The notes beneath the pieces were generated by a model. The model ran no database searches. It was not told where the DNA came from and saw nothing but the letters and a program-made list of their open reading frames with translations. From assembly GCA_964538565.1 (NCBI GenBank), contig CAZIGW010000144.1:1-31985 (forward strand): a stretch of 31,985 nucleotides of DNA, in the 5' to 3' direction. Shown here piece after piece: positions 24,114 through 31,489 of the stretch. Position numbers and translations under genes: made by a program. The DNA comes from CAYVBN01 sp964538565. Lineage in GTDB: Bacteria; Pseudomonadota; Alphaproteobacteria; Rhizobiales; Xanthobacteraceae. The stretch's first letter is position 1. Every line of letters starts with the position of its first letter.

Positions 24114-25161
24114 CCTCGTCGTTCACGATCTCGGCGTCCGCCTCGGCGACAACGAGGTGCTCAAGGGCGTGTCGCTGACGGTGCCGGCCGGCAAGGTGGT
24201 GGCGCTGCTCGGCCCGTCCGGCAGCGGCAAGACCACGCTGTTGCGCGCCGTCGCCGGCCTCGAGACGCCGACCCGCGGCTCGATCCGCATCGGCGAGGCG
24301 ACGTTCTTCGATGTCGACAGGCGCATCGACCTGCCGGCCGAGAAGCGCGGGCTCGGCCTCGTGTTCCAGTCCTACGCGCTGTGGCCGCACCGCACCGTGT
24401 TCGACAACGTCGCCTACGGGCTGCGGCTGCGCGGCGGCGAAAAGGCCGAGATCAGAAAACGGGTCGAACGGGCGCTCGACCAGATCGGCCTCGCGCATCT
24501 GGCGCAACGCTATCCGCACCAGCTTTCGGGCGGCCAGCAGCAGCGCGTGGCCCTCGCCCGCGCGCTCGTCTACGAGCCGCCGGTCATCCTGCTCGACGAG
24601 CCGTTGTCGAATCTCGACGCCAAGCTGCGCGAGGAAGCCCGCGCCTGGCTGCGCCAGCTCATCGTCACGCTCGGGCTCTCGGCGCTCGTCGTCACCCACG
24701 ACCAGGTGGAGGCGATGGCGATCGCCGACCACATCACGCTGCTCAACGCCGGGGTGATCGAGCAGGAGGGCGCGCCGCTTTCGCTCTACAACGAGCCGCG
24801 CACGCTGTTCGCGGCCGAGTTCATGGGCAGCAACAACCGCCTGCCCGGCAGGCTCGCGGCTTCGACCGGCACCCGCGCGGTGCTCGAAGTGGAGGGCTGC
24901 CGGCTCGAGGGGGTCGCACGCACCCGCGCATCGATCGGCAGCGACGCGACAGGCATCATCCGCCTCGAACGCGTGCGGCTCGCCGACGGTCCCGGACCGA
25001 ACCGCGTGCCGATGACGTTGCAGACGCAGATGTATCTCGGCGAGCGCTGGGAGCTCGTGCTTGCGCGCGGCAAGCTCGGCGTGCGCGCCTACGCGCTGGC
25101 GCCGGTCTCCCCCGGCGAGCATCAGGTGGAGTTCTCGCCCGAGGCGCTGTGGGTGTTTTGA
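24106..25161 (+). CDS. Iron-type ABC transporter ATPase (FbpC/PotA-like)
   Basis: 351 residues. Walker A GPSGSGKTT at 36-44, Q-loop in LVFQSYALWPH (about 84-94), signature LSGGQQQRVALARAL from 140, Walker B VILLDEPLSNLD near 159-170, and H-loop in VVTHDQVEAMAIADH. After about 240 comes a TOBE-type regulatory domain. This set is typical of FbpC/PotA/PhnT-like importer ATPases. The ATG at 24106 lies within the last codons of the permease (8-base overlap), so the two are coupled; an upstream in-frame start at 24061 lies inside the permease and is rejected. It ends the operon; the next gene, a lipoprotein, is convergent, and only weak short hairpins lie in the 166-base gap. Confidence 0.93.
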   Translation: MADLVVHDLGVRLGDNEVLKGVSLTVPAGKVVALLGPSGSGKTTLLRAVAGLETPTRGSIRIGEATFFDVDRRIDLPAEKRGLGLVFQSYALWPHRTVFDNVAYGLRLRGGEKAEIRKRVERALDQIGLAHLAQRYPHQLSGGQQQRVALARALVYEPPVILLDEPLSNLDAKLREEARAWLRQLIVTLGLSALVVTHDQVEAMAIADHITLLNAGVIEQEGAPLSLYNEPRTLFAAEFMGSNNRLPGRLAASTGTRAVLEVEGCRLEGVARTRASIGSDATGIIRLERVRLADGPGPNRVPMTLQTQMYLGERWELVLARGKLGVRAYALAPVSPGEHQVEFSPEALWVF

Positions 25162-25327
25162 CGTCGCAACGTGCAAGAGAAATGCGGGCGGCGGCAGCAT
25201 CCGCCATCGGCGCACTCCGCTTCATCCGAACTCCGAGCTCACGCAAACAGCGGGTCGCGGAGCAATTCCACTCCTCAACCGGAGAATGAACGGCGTCCAG
25301 CCACAAGCTGCTGACAGATCGAGAAAA

Positions 25328-25867
25328 TCAGCCCCGCTTCTCGTCCGGCGCGGCAAGGATCAGCGACCAGAACACCTTGTATTTTGACTTCGGCGCATAG
25401 ACCGCCGCGATACCCATGCGGGTCGCGCCGTTGAGCAGCATGTTGGCGCGGTGCGGCGGTGAATCGCGCCAGCCCGAGAAGGCCTCGGCCAGCGTGTGAT
25501 AGCCGGCCGAGATGTTCTCGGCGGCCACCTTGGCGTCGAAGCCCGAACCCTTCATGCGGTCCTTGAACGGGCGCGAGAGCGAGTGATCGAGCTTGTCGCG
25601 CGCCGCCATCACGTGCGCCTGCTCGCTCGCGAGCCGCATCAGTTCGGGATCGAGCGTGACGTTCGAGAGCCCGTTGTTCTGCCGATAGCCGCTGATCATC
25701 GACTGCGCCGCGTTGGCGTCGAGCTCCGCGCCGGGCGCCGCGAGGTTGCGATAGAAGCTCGGCTGTCCGGCCGGTGGCTCGTGGTCGGCCGCGCAGGCGG
25801 CGAGCCCGAGCGCGGCGAGCGCGCTCAAGGTGATGCGCAGCGGCGCTGCGGATGAACGACGCGACAT
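25328..25867 (-). CDS. CAP (SCP/PR1) domain lipoprotein
   Basis: 179 residues. A signal peptide ends in the lipobox LAAC near residue 25, so the protein is lipid-anchored. The mature part is a bacterial CAP/SCP domain: LDPELMRLASEQAHVMAARDKLDHS with the conserved His (about 73-98), then AENISAGYHTLAEAFSGWRDSPPHRANMLLNG with the CAP Glu and second His (about 113-145). Bacterial CAP proteins such as YkwD are secreted proteins of unclear biochemical role in envelopes and spores. ATG 25867 is chosen because GGGGAGG lies about 11 bases upstream; the frame continues to 25951 but that region overlaps nothing plausible and precedes the lipoprotein signal. It follows the MscS gene by 67 bases on the same strand and may be co-transcribed with it. 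Confidence 0.93.
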   Translation of the reverse strand: MSRRSSAAPLRITLSALAALGLAACAADHEPPAGQPSFYRNLAAPGAELDANAAQSMISGYRQNNGLSNVTLDPELMRLASEQAHVMAARDKLDHSLSRPFKDRMKGSGFDAKVAAENISAGYHTLAEAFSGWRDSPPHRANMLLNGATRMGIAAVYAPKSKYKVFWSLILAAPDEKRG

Positions 25868-25934
25868 GAACGCAAGCCTCCCCGGTCGAGACGGGCCGGA
25901 CCATGCCCCGGCGATCGTTGCCAAATGGTGAAGA

Positions 25935-28346
25935 TCACGCGTGCTCGTCATGGGCCCCGCCGTTCGATCGCGCGGCCGGGCGCTCGCCGAGGACGCGCAC
26001 CTCGCGTTGCGGATAGGGGATCTCGATTCCGGCCTTGCGGAAGCGGTGCAGGACGGCGAAGTGAAGATCGCTCTTCACGACGAGCGCGTACTGCACGTTG
26101 CTGACGATGCAGCGCAACTCGAACTCGAGCGCGCTGTCGCCGAAGGCGAGCAGAAAGACGCTCGGCGCGGGCGTCTGCAGCACCTGCGGGTGGTCGCAGG
26201 CGACGCTCATGAGAATGTCGCGCACCTCGTCGACGTCGCTGTCGTAGGCGACGCCGACCTTGACGGTGATCCGGCCGAGCGTGTTGGAGTGGGTCCAGTT
26301 CTTGACCACGCCGGTGACCAGCTCCGAGTTCGGCACGATCACGCTCGCCCGGTCGAAGGTCTCGATCTCGGTGGCGCGCACGCTGATGCGGCGCACGAAG
26401 CCTTCGTCGTTCTTCACCACCACCCAGTCGCCGACGCGGATCGGCCGCTCCGCGAGCAGGATCAGGCCCGACACGAAGTTCGAGACGATCGACTGCAGGC
26501 CGAACCCGATGCCGACCGAGAGCGCGCCGGCGACGATCGCGATCTTCTGCAGGTCGATGCCGAGCTCGGCGAGGACGACGGCGAGCGCGGCGATCACGCC
26601 GCCGTAGCCGAACAGGGTCGAGACCGAATGCTGCAGGCCCGGATCGATGCCGGTGCGCGGCAGGAAGCGCGTCTCGAGCCAGCGCTGCGCCGCGCGGGTC
26701 GCCAGCACGCCGATGAACAGCAGCGCGAAGGCGCCCAGGATGGTGCGCAGCGAGATCGTCACGTCGCCGATGCGGAAGCCGAAGATGTAGTCCTGCATCG
26801 CGCCGACGACGTCGGCGGCGAAGATGCCCCACGGCCCGAGCACCGGGAAGATCGCGACGAAGACCAGCAGCAGGCGGATGACCGCCGAGAGCAGCGTGCC
26901 GGCGAGCTCGAGGCCGTGCGGGGTGAGCCCGAGCGCGGCGGCGAGCGAGCGCCCGCGCTCGGTCTCGCCGGTCAGCACCTCGCTGAACAGGCTGTCGACG
27001 AAGCGCAGCGCGATGTAGAGCGCGCCGGCGACCGCGAGCACCGTGAGCAGGCGGCCGGCCAGGAAGGCGCCGAACCCGACGTAGCCGATGCCGAGCGACA
27101 CGGTGGTCGCCGCGACGAACAGCCAGGCCGCGCCGCGCAGCCACGGCAGGCGCAGGCTGATGCGGCCGTCGATCTGCATCTCGGTCTTCGGCACGCGCAG
27201 CAGCAAGAGCGTGACGAGAGCCGTCACGGCCGCGCCGAAGAGGGCGCTTGTCGCCACCGTGAGCGCGATCGAGGCGGCGACGGTCTTGTGCAGGATGTTC
27301 AGGCAGATTGCGAGCCCGAGCGCGCGCGAGCTCCAGGTCGCGCAGGTGCTGATGAGGCCGGCCCGCGCATCGTCGATCGGCATCAGGCGAAGCCCCGGCT
27401 CGGCCGGCGCGCAGAGCGCCACCGCGGCGGCGCGGCCGAAGCTTGCGACCGCGACCGCGATGGTGAGGCCGATCCCGAGACTTCGGATCGTGGCCGGAAC
27501 GAGGCCGTAGGCGTCGAGCACGAGCAGGATCGCCCCGACGGCCACCGGCATCGTCGCCGCGTGGCGCAGGAAGGCGAACAAGGCGGCACGCGCGCGTCCG
27601 AAGGCCGTCTTGGCGACGAGCATCGCCGTCCAGCCGCGCCACCAACGATCGAGCCCCAGGATGAGCGCAACCAGCACCGCGGCACTGATGGCGGCCGCGA
27701 CGGCGCCCGCTCCGGAGTCGTTGTCGCGCACGAAGTTCCACCACGCCCGCAGCAGCACTTCGACGCCGGCCATCTCGCCCGGAACGCCGGTCGCGGCCTC
27801 GCTCCAGAACGCCGGATCGAACACGCTCTTGGTTCGGGTGAAAAGCTGGTGCGCGAAGATCGCGCGCCGGCCGTCGTTGATGCGATCGGCGAGATCGTCG
27901 GCCCGCGACGACAACAGCCGCGCCTGCTTGAGCGCGCTGGCGAGGTCGGCCTGCTGCTGCACGAGCCGCGCGCGCTCGGCGGCGAGCGTCGGCTCCTCGG
28001 GCGGCGCATCGGCGGCGGGCGGCGGCCCGAGCTGCTTGAGGCGGCCCTCGACCTGGCCGAGGCGGGGCTCGATATCGTCGATCTTGCTGCGCAGGCTGTC
28101 GCGCAGCGGCGCGAGGGTGCCCTTCAGGCCCGTCAGGGCTTCATCGGAGTGATTGTCCTTGAGCCCGGCCTCGATCGTGTCGAGGGCGGACTTGATCGGG
28201 TCGAGGCTCGCGGTTGGGGAGGTCTCCTGCGCCGCCGTCTGCGCGACGGCCGTCGCGGCCGCGAGTGCGAGCGACAGGACGAACGACAGCACGAGCACTG
28301 CCGCGTATCCGCCCACGCGGCGCAACCAGATCGATCCGACCGGCAT
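25935..28346 (-). CDS. DUF3772-MscS large mechanosensitive channel
   Basis: 803 residues. A signal peptide (to about 36) is followed by a periplasmic coiled-coil DUF3772 region (about 45-190, with repeated LKGTLAPLRDSL-type heptads), then about eleven membrane helices, then the MscS pore and beta domain near 580-760: IAIVAGALSVGIGFGLQSIVSNFVSGL gives the pore-lining helix with Gly/Ala packing, followed by the conserved AERPIRVGDWVVV. A C-terminal cytoplasmic domain ends in an acidic/His tail. Large MscS relatives such as MscK and YbdG release solutes on osmotic downshock; ndvA-linked periplasmic glucan also serves osmotic adaptation, though the genes are 11 kb apart. GGGGAG precedes the ATG at 28346. 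The last bases precede the CAP lipoprotein gene by 67. Confidence 0.94.
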   Translation of the reverse strand: MPVGSIWLRRVGGYAAVLVLSFVLSLALAAATAVAQTAAQETSPTASLDPIKSALDTIEAGLKDNHSDEALTGLKGTLAPLRDSLRSKIDDIEPRLGQVEGRLKQLGPPPAADAPPEEPTLAAERARLVQQQADLASALKQARLLSSRADDLADRINDGRRAIFAHQLFTRTKSVFDPAFWSEAATGVPGEMAGVEVLLRAWWNFVRDNDSGAGAVAAAISAAVLVALILGLDRWWRGWTAMLVAKTAFGRARAALFAFLRHAATMPVAVGAILLVLDAYGLVPATIRSLGIGLTIAVAVASFGRAAAVALCAPAEPGLRLMPIDDARAGLISTCATWSSRALGLAICLNILHKTVAASIALTVATSALFGAAVTALVTLLLLRVPKTEMQIDGRISLRLPWLRGAAWLFVAATTVSLGIGYVGFGAFLAGRLLTVLAVAGALYIALRFVDSLFSEVLTGETERGRSLAAALGLTPHGLELAGTLLSAVIRLLLVFVAIFPVLGPWGIFAADVVGAMQDYIFGFRIGDVTISLRTILGAFALLFIGVLATRAAQRWLETRFLPRTGIDPGLQHSVSTLFGYGGVIAALAVVLAELGIDLQKIAIVAGALSVGIGFGLQSIVSNFVSGLILLAERPIRVGDWVVVKNDEGFVRRISVRATEIETFDRASVIVPNSELVTGVVKNWTHSNTLGRITVKVGVAYDSDVDEVRDILMSVACDHPQVLQTPAPSVFLLAFGDSALEFELRCIVSNVQYALVVKSDLHFAVLHRFRKAGIEIPYPQREVRVLGERPAARSNGGAHDEHA

Positions 28347-28500
28347 CTTCCCACTCCCCGCATGATCCGGCGAAAGACGAACGGCTCGCCGCCCGGATCG
28401 TGCGCTCCCTGCATCGAGGCTCGGACGCGCCCGCGATCCGCGTCATGACTGATGGCGCCGCAACGGTCTCTCGCCTGCGGGAGGCTCGTGTCAACAACGA

Positions 28501-28521
28501 GGCGAAATCTTGGTTTTCGCC
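28501..28521 (-). terminator. Possible hairpin terminator after the AtzF-like gene
   Basis: Arms GGCGAAA (28501-28507) and TTTCGCC (28515-28521) form a perfect 7-bp stem with a seven-base loop, about 104 bases past the AtzF-like stop on the minus strand and about 155 bases before the MscS start. On the minus strand it is followed by TCGTTGTTG, a weakly T-rich stretch. Confidence 0.4.
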
Positions 28522-28624
28522 CGCGCAGAAACGCGTGGACGCGGGCCGGACCAGAGCGCCCGACGGCGGCGGAAAAGGACCGCAACCGACGATTGCATCT
28601 TCTCCCGATCTGCCCGTAACGGCC

Positions 28625-30673
28625 TCAGGAGTCTCGATTTTCGTCGCCCGGCAGAGACCTGGCGAGAGGGTTCTTTCGCCCTCGCCGGGGCTTCTTCGCG
28701 TCGGCCGCGGCAGGTGCGGCTTTCGGGCTCGCCGCGACCCTGTGGGACTTCGGATCGCTCGCCTTGGCGGACTTGGGAGGCGGCTCGCCGCGCCCACCCG
28801 AGCGCTTCTTGCCGGCCGTTGGGCGCGGCTCGCGCGGCTTGCGCTCCGTCGTCTCCGGCTCCAGCCCTCCGAGTGCGCTCGCCTCCGCGCGCGCGGCGAG
28901 ATAGCTCTTCCAGGAGCCGAAGCGCGACACCTCCGGCGCGCTTTTCACCAGGGCGGCGTCCGACAGGATGGCCTGCGCCGTGCGTCCGTCCGCGAGCGTG
29001 ATCGCCCCGACCGCGAACGGCTCCGCGACCGCGGTGACCAGGTGTCCGAAACGGTCGGCCGGCAAGGCCCAGAGATCGACCGCGATCGGCCGGCCTTTTC
29101 CATTGCCGGCGCGCGCGAGCGCCGGCTCGGTCGGCTCGCCGTCGATCGCGAACAGGCGATAATCGGGACCGGTGACACTCGTCTCGAGAAAGCGCGCGCC
29201 ACGCGCGCGCATCTCGCCCTCGAGCGGCACCTCGCCCAGGTGACCGCCGACCACCGCGAAAACGATTTCGTGAGGCCGCACCGGCTCCGCCAACGCGGCG
29301 AGCGGCGGATGCGCGATATTGCGCGCTCCGAGCCCGAGACCGGCGCTGGCGTGAAACACGCGCCCGATCGAAGCCAGAAGCGCGTCCTTGCCGGCCGGCG
29401 CCGCCAGCATGATGCCGAACGGCGCACCGTCCTTGCGCAGCGATGCCGGCACGGCGAGCGCGCAGAGATCGAGCAGGTTGACGAAGCTGCCGTAGACCCC
29501 GAGCTGCGCGTCGAGCTCGACCGGATCGGCGCGAACCTGCTCGACGGTGTAGACGGTCGGCACGGTCGGCAGCGCGAGCGCGTCGATCTCGCGAAAGACG
29601 CGCTCGCAGGCGTGGCGCAGCGCCGCGAGCTGGTGGAAGCCCGTGAAGGCCTCCGCCGCGTTCTTGCGCGCGCCGCCGAGCAGAACCTCGCGCGTCACGG
29701 GATGCAGGTTTTGCGGCGCGGACTCCAGCACCGGACGGGCGGCCACATACCGCTCGGCGATCCACGGGCCTTCGCGCATGAGGCGGGCGGCGCGGACGAA
29801 CGGCTCGAAGTCGATCTCGACGAGCGCAGCGCCGAGTGCCGCGAGGCGCGCGAGCGCGGTCTCATAGGCGGCGGCGGCCGCCGCATCGCCGAAGAAGATG
29901 CGCTGGGCCGATCTCGGCGCGCCGACCTTGACGCCGCGCGCCATCGCGCCCGGCGTCCCGAGCGGACGCGGCCGCGCAAAGGCGTCGGCCGGATCGGGAC
30001 CCGCGAGCACGCGCAGCGCCGTCCAGGCGTCGTCGACGGTGAGCGCGAACAGCGAGACGCAGTCGAGCGTGCGGCAGGCCGGCACGAGGCCCGCCGTCGA
30101 GACGAGGCCGAGGCTCGGCTTGAGGCCGACGATGTTGTTGAGCGCGGCCGGCACGAGGCCGCCGCCCGCGGTCTCCGTGCCGATCGCGAGCGGCACGAGG
30201 CCGGCGGCCACCGCAACCGCGCAGCCGCTGCTCGAGCCGCCGGGCACGAACCGCGCATCGAGCGCGTTGCGCGGGGCCGGACGGGACGTGCGGATGCCGG
30301 CATATCCCGCCGCGAACTGGTCGAGGTTGGTCTTGCCGACGACGACAGCGCCGGCGCGCTTGAGGCGCGTGACGACGCCCGCGTCCGCCCTCGGCTCGTA
30401 CGCAAAGGCCGCGCACCCGGCCGTCGTCGGCAGGCCCTCGACGTCGATGTTGTCCTGGACCGCGACCGGCAGCCCGAGCAGCGGCAGATCGGCGGCTTTC
30501 GCAGCCACCAGACAGGCTTCGGCCACCGCTTCCATCTCCGGGCGCAACGCGAGGAAAACGCCCGCATCGCCGTGCGCGCGGATGCGCGCGAAGGCGCGGC
30601 GAACCGTCTGCTCGGGCGTGGTCCGCCCCGCCCGATGCGCGGCGACGATTGCGGCAATCGTTTCGCTCAACAC
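28625..30673 (-). CDS. AtzF-like allophanate-hydrolase homologue lacking catalytic Lys and Ser
   Basis: 682 residues. Residues 1-460 are an amidase-signature domain, about 470-610 an allophanate-hydrolase C-terminal domain (VVGGHLGEVPLEGEMRARGA, then PDYRLFAI, ending FGSWKSYLA), and about 612-682 a Lys/Arg/Pro/Ala-rich basic tail. AtzF splits allophanate to CO2 and ammonia. Here the triad is broken: the catalytic Lys place in LPVAVQDNIDV is Gln73, and the nucleophile place in TETAGGGLVPA is Gly171, while the cis-Ser is kept as Ser147 in GGSSSG. The 74- and 24-residue spacings equal those I recall for AtzF Lys91, Ser165 and Ser189. The frame is intact and codon use is normal, so it is not a simple pseudogene. 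GTG start with GGGGAG upstream. No urea carboxylase or atzDE gene is near. The catalytic loss is seen; the function is unknown. Confidence 0.88.
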   Translation of the reverse strand: MLSETIAAIVAAHRAGRTTPEQTVRRAFARIRAHGDAGVFLALRPEMEAVAEACLVAAKAADLPLLGLPVAVQDNIDVEGLPTTAGCAAFAYEPRADAGVVTRLKRAGAVVVGKTNLDQFAAGYAGIRTSRPAPRNALDARFVPGGSSSGCAVAVAAGLVPLAIGTETAGGGLVPAALNNIVGLKPSLGLVSTAGLVPACRTLDCVSLFALTVDDAWTALRVLAGPDPADAFARPRPLGTPGAMARGVKVGAPRSAQRIFFGDAAAAAAYETALARLAALGAALVEIDFEPFVRAARLMREGPWIAERYVAARPVLESAPQNLHPVTREVLLGGARKNAAEAFTGFHQLAALRHACERVFREIDALALPTVPTVYTVEQVRADPVELDAQLGVYGSFVNLLDLCALAVPASLRKDGAPFGIMLAAPAGKDALLASIGRVFHASAGLGLGARNIAHPPLAALAEPVRPHEIVFAVVGGHLGEVPLEGEMRARGARFLETSVTGPDYRLFAIDGEPTEPALARAGNGKGRPIAVDLWALPADRFGHLVTAVAEPFAVGAITLADGRTAQAILSDAALVKSAPEVSRFGSWKSYLAARAEASALGGLEPETTERKPREPRPTAGKKRSGGRGEPPPKSAKASDPKSHRVAASPKAAPAAADAKKPRRGRKNPLARSLPGDENRDS

Positions 30674-30966
30674 GGGCTCCCCGAAAAGGCGCTGCGGACG
30701 TGCGGCGGACCGACGGTGTTCTTGTGCGCAATCGGCGCGCGCGAGGCAACTCCCGCGCCGCGAGGCCCGCAGCCGGCGTCCGCCCCGCGCACGAGGCTAC
30801 GCTGAAATCAACGAGATAGAACGGGAATGTGATTCCCCGAAGGCCGACGCGGCAATGTCCGGACAGGCACGGAACCGCGGCAGGGGCGGAGCGTCGGCGC
30901 GATCGGCCCGCGCCGGACGGGGCAAACGCCGGCGGCCGTGCCGACGGCGCCCGCCAGTGGGGTGCC

Positions 30967-31275
30967 TCAGACCTCGATGAAGACCCGGCCGTTCTCGACC
31001 GAGGTCGGATAGACCTTCTGCGGAATCATGCAGGGCGGCGAGACGACCTCGCCGGTCCTGATGTTGAACTGCCCGTTATGGAAGTTGCATTCGATGACAT
31101 CACCGTCGACATAGCCTTCCGACAGCGAGCCGGGGCCGTGGCTGCAGCAGTCGTCCATGACGTAAAACTCACCATCGAGGTTGAAGACGGCGAGAATCAG
31201 CCCTTCGGTTTCGACCTTGAGAGCGCCGCCGACCGGAACTTCGTCGGTGCCGCAGAGTTCGATTTTGGAAGTCAT
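30967..31275 (-). CDS. Rieske-type [2Fe-2S] ferredoxin
   Basis: 102 residues, a single Rieske domain with ligands C44-S-H46 in DDCCSHGPG and C63-N-F-H66 in IECNFHNGQF. It is the size and layout of BphA3/NdoA-type ferredoxins that carry electrons from a reductase to a Rieske oxygenase; NirD-like nitrite reductase small subunits are a less likely match. The closing MIPQKVYPTSVENGRVFIEV-type sequence is standard for the ferredoxin group. AAAGAG lies 8-13 bases before the ATG. It is divergent from a Rieske oxygenase alpha-subunit gene, with a shared regulatory spacer of 214 bases, which makes the pair likely partners. No ferredoxin reductase gene is seen. The AtzF-like gene follows after a 293-base gap with no evident gene. 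Confidence 0.92.
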   Translation of the reverse strand: MTSKIELCGTDEVPVGGALKVETEGLILAVFNLDGEFYVMDDCCSHGPGSLSEGYVDGDVIECNFHNGQFNIRTGEVVSPPCMIPQKVYPTSVENGRVFIEV

Positions 31276-31324
31276 GTCGTCGGCTCTTTATTGACGCGAG
31301 GCGGGCACGAAGGTACCGTTCTCC

Positions 31325-31360
31325 CTGACAGAAATGGAACGCCGTTCCGTATATAGGAAC
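31325..31360 (+). promoter_or_regulatory. Candidate oxygenase promoter with GGAAC operator in its spacer
   Basis: CTGACA (31325-31330) and TATATA (31350-31355) form a candidate -35/-10 pair for the plus-strand oxygenase, with a 19-base spacer that is slightly long. A perfect inverted repeat GGAAC-GCC-GTTCC (31336-31348) lies between them and a further GGAAC at 31356-31360 pairs with the middle half-site. GGAA-N5-TTCC resembles sites of IclR-family regulators of aromatic catabolism. Another GTTCC is at 31386-31390. Location suggests repression or activator control of both divergent genes; the regulator is not in the window. Confidence 0.45.
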
Positions 31361-31373
31361 CGCTACGGGTCGT

Positions 31374-31402
31374 CATAGACCACACGTTCCACCGTAGGTC
31401 AA
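31374..31402 (-). promoter_or_regulatory. Candidate promoter for the Rieske ferredoxin
   Basis: On the minus strand TTGACC (31402-31397) is followed, after exactly 17 bases, by TCTATG (31379-31374). The -35 is close to consensus and the -10 is weak (three of six). It would start transcription near 31367, with the GGAAC/GTTCC half-sites just downstream. Confidence 0.35.
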
Positions 31403-31489
31403 TCACCTCCGATCGGCTAGGCTCGACGAGCCTCGTCGAATTGACGAACAGGCGTTCGGCGCGAACGCAGGAAACTGGGAGCGGGCGAG

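Noticed and set aside
25941..28448. 835-codon plus-strand frame opposite the MscS gene
   Set aside because: Antisense shadow rich in Asp, Arg, Glu and His; no domain, no plausible ribosome site.
28625..30673. AtzF-like gene as an ordinary pseudogene
   Set aside because: The frame is uninterrupted, domains are complete and codon use matches neighbours; the two lost residues are specific substitutions.
28214..30805. 863-codon plus-strand frame opposite the AtzF-like gene
   Set aside because: Arg-rich shadow; the minus-strand frame matches amidase and allophanate-hydrolase blocks throughout.
30674..30966. Possible small gene between the AtzF-like and ferredoxin genes
   Set aside because: Short frames only, no ribosome site with a protein-like sequence; a GCCGT/ACGGC hairpin near 30940 is too short to call.
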